From Megachile rotundata (taxonomy: Eukaryota > Arthropoda > Insecta > Hymenoptera > Megachilidae): 64,000 nucleotides of DNA. Below the pieces are notes generated by a model, which had not been told where the DNA came from, made no database searches, and saw only the letters and a program-made list of their open reading frames with translations. Where the stretch lies: positions 372,001 to 436,000 of the forward strand of contig NW_027473328.1 of the NCBI RefSeq assembly GCF_050947335.1. Reading direction: 5' to 3'. Both the position numbers and the translations under genes were made by a program. Positions 63,256 to 64,000 of the stretch are shown piece by piece. Every line of letters starts with the position of its first letter. The first letter of the stretch is position 1.

Positions 63256-64000
63256 CACAATCGCAATCATACAATCACAATCATACAATCACAATCATAC
63301 AATCACAATCATGCAATTACAATCATACGATCATAATCATACAAGAATAATCATACAATCACAATAATAGAACCATAATTATACAACCACAATTAAACGA
63401 TAACAATCATACAATCACAATCATACAATCACAACCATACAATCACAATCATACAATCACAATCATACAATCACAATCATACCATCCCCATCATACAATC
63501 ACAATCATACAATCACAATCATACAATCACAATCATACAATCACAATCATACGATCACAATCATACGAAGACAATCATACAATTACTACTATACAATCAC
63601 AATCATACAAAAGCAATCATACAATCACAATCATACGATGACAATCATACAATTACTACTATACAATCACAATCATACAAAAACAATCATACAATCACAA
63701 TCATACATTCACAATCATACAATCACAATCATACAATCACAATCATACAATCACAATCATACAATCACAATAATACAATCACAATCATACAATCTCAATC
63801 ATACAACCGCAATCATAAAATCGCAATCATACAATCACAATCATACAAACACAATCACACAATCACAATCATACTATCGCAATCATACAATCACAATCGT
63901 ACAATCACAATCATACAATCACAATCATTCAATCACAATCATGCAATCACAATCATACAATCACAATCATACACTCACAATCATACACTCACAATCATTC
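63256..64000 (+). repeat. Right edge, copy of the 50.2-50.9 kb segment
   Basis: Cassette B, accatccccatcat, a cassette A near 63549, then acaaccgc at 63803 and the H-like order as far as the acactcac pair. The acaaccgc monomer was otherwise seen only at 50741. The window ends inside this segment. Confidence 0.8.
63313..63410 (+). repeat. Cassette B, copy 22
   Basis: A private form with acaattaa in place of acaatcaa. Confidence 0.9.

Larger units (their letters stand above)
1..64000 (+). repeat. 14-bp minisatellite array filling the window
   Basis: The monomer acaatcacaatcat repeats head to tail from first to last base, about 4,570 times, with no unique interval. Monomers start at positions equal to 2 modulo 14 up to about 7133, then 3, then 4 from about 7177, and 5 from about 10006 to the end, so the register moves only at three one-base insertions. 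The common variants are single substitutions such as actatcgcaatcat, acaatctcaatcat, acattcacaatcat, gcaatcacaatcat and acaatcacaataat. The reverse-complement monomer was not seen, so there is no inversion. Both window ends lie inside the array. This is satellite-type DNA; no function can be read from it. Confidence 0.98.

Noticed and set aside
1..64000. CRISPR array
   Set aside because: Repeats are contiguous 14-mers without unique spacers, far longer than any CRISPR array, and with no cas genes.
1..64000. Telomeric repeat tract
   Set aside because: The complementary strand (atgattgtgattgt) lacks the runs of G typical of telomeres, and the array has deep higher-order structure. A subtelomeric position cannot be excluded.
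1..64000. tRNA, rRNA or other structured RNA genes
   Set aside because: No interval departs from the monomer pattern, and the near absence of G on this strand leaves almost no scope for stable base-paired structures.

Overview
The whole 64-kb window is one uninterrupted tandem array of a 14-bp minisatellite, consensus acaatcacaatcat (about 4,570 monomers). I find no gene, RNA gene, transposon, CRISPR array or unique sequence. The array runs off both ends, so it is longer than 64 kb. Every monomer has the same orientation. The consensus has no G on this strand (A7 C4 T3, about 29% GC) and looks like a hexamer plus an octamer, acaatc + acaatcat. An array of this size with this hierarchy points to satellite DNA of a eukaryotic chromosome. 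The sequence gives no basis for naming the organism or saying whether the locus is centromeric, subtelomeric or interstitial.

Monomers differ almost only by substitutions. At the anchor positions checked, the 14-bp register changes only three times, each by a one-base insertion near 7133, 7177 and 10006. From about 10 kb to the end, 54 kb, the register never shifts. The variant monomers act as a barcode that reveals longer repeats, and their offsets are multiples of 14 once those insertions are allowed for.

Layout. 1-16.5 kb holds an 855-bp family (1206, 4048, 5588, 8264), an exact-looking 1,540-bp tandem pair (3380-6567), a 1.35-kb duplication (7072 and 9944) and a 658-bp pair (14775 and 15433). 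16.5-21.9 kb brings in segment P with its rare cassette C. 21.9-28.9 kb holds 1,064-bp module M; M plus a 1,064-bp partner H forms a 2,128-bp higher-order repeat. 26017-32960 (6,944 bp) is followed head to tail by a second copy at 32961-39694 that lost 210 bp. A nested 2,674-bp duplication follows (39695-41654). 41.7-53.6 kb is a mosaic of M, H, P and cassette B pieces. 53596-59769 (6,174 bp) is followed by a copy from 59770 with a 1,246-bp internal loss. The last 0.7 kb repeats the 50.2-50.9 kb segment.

Long open reading frames on the + strand, up to 735 codons, follow from the repeat. The monomer has no stop in any forward frame, and since 14 is not a multiple of 3 all frames give the same cyclic peptide QSQSYNHNHTITII. 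I do not annotate them as genes. Higher-order boundaries were found by eye and are good to about one monomer.
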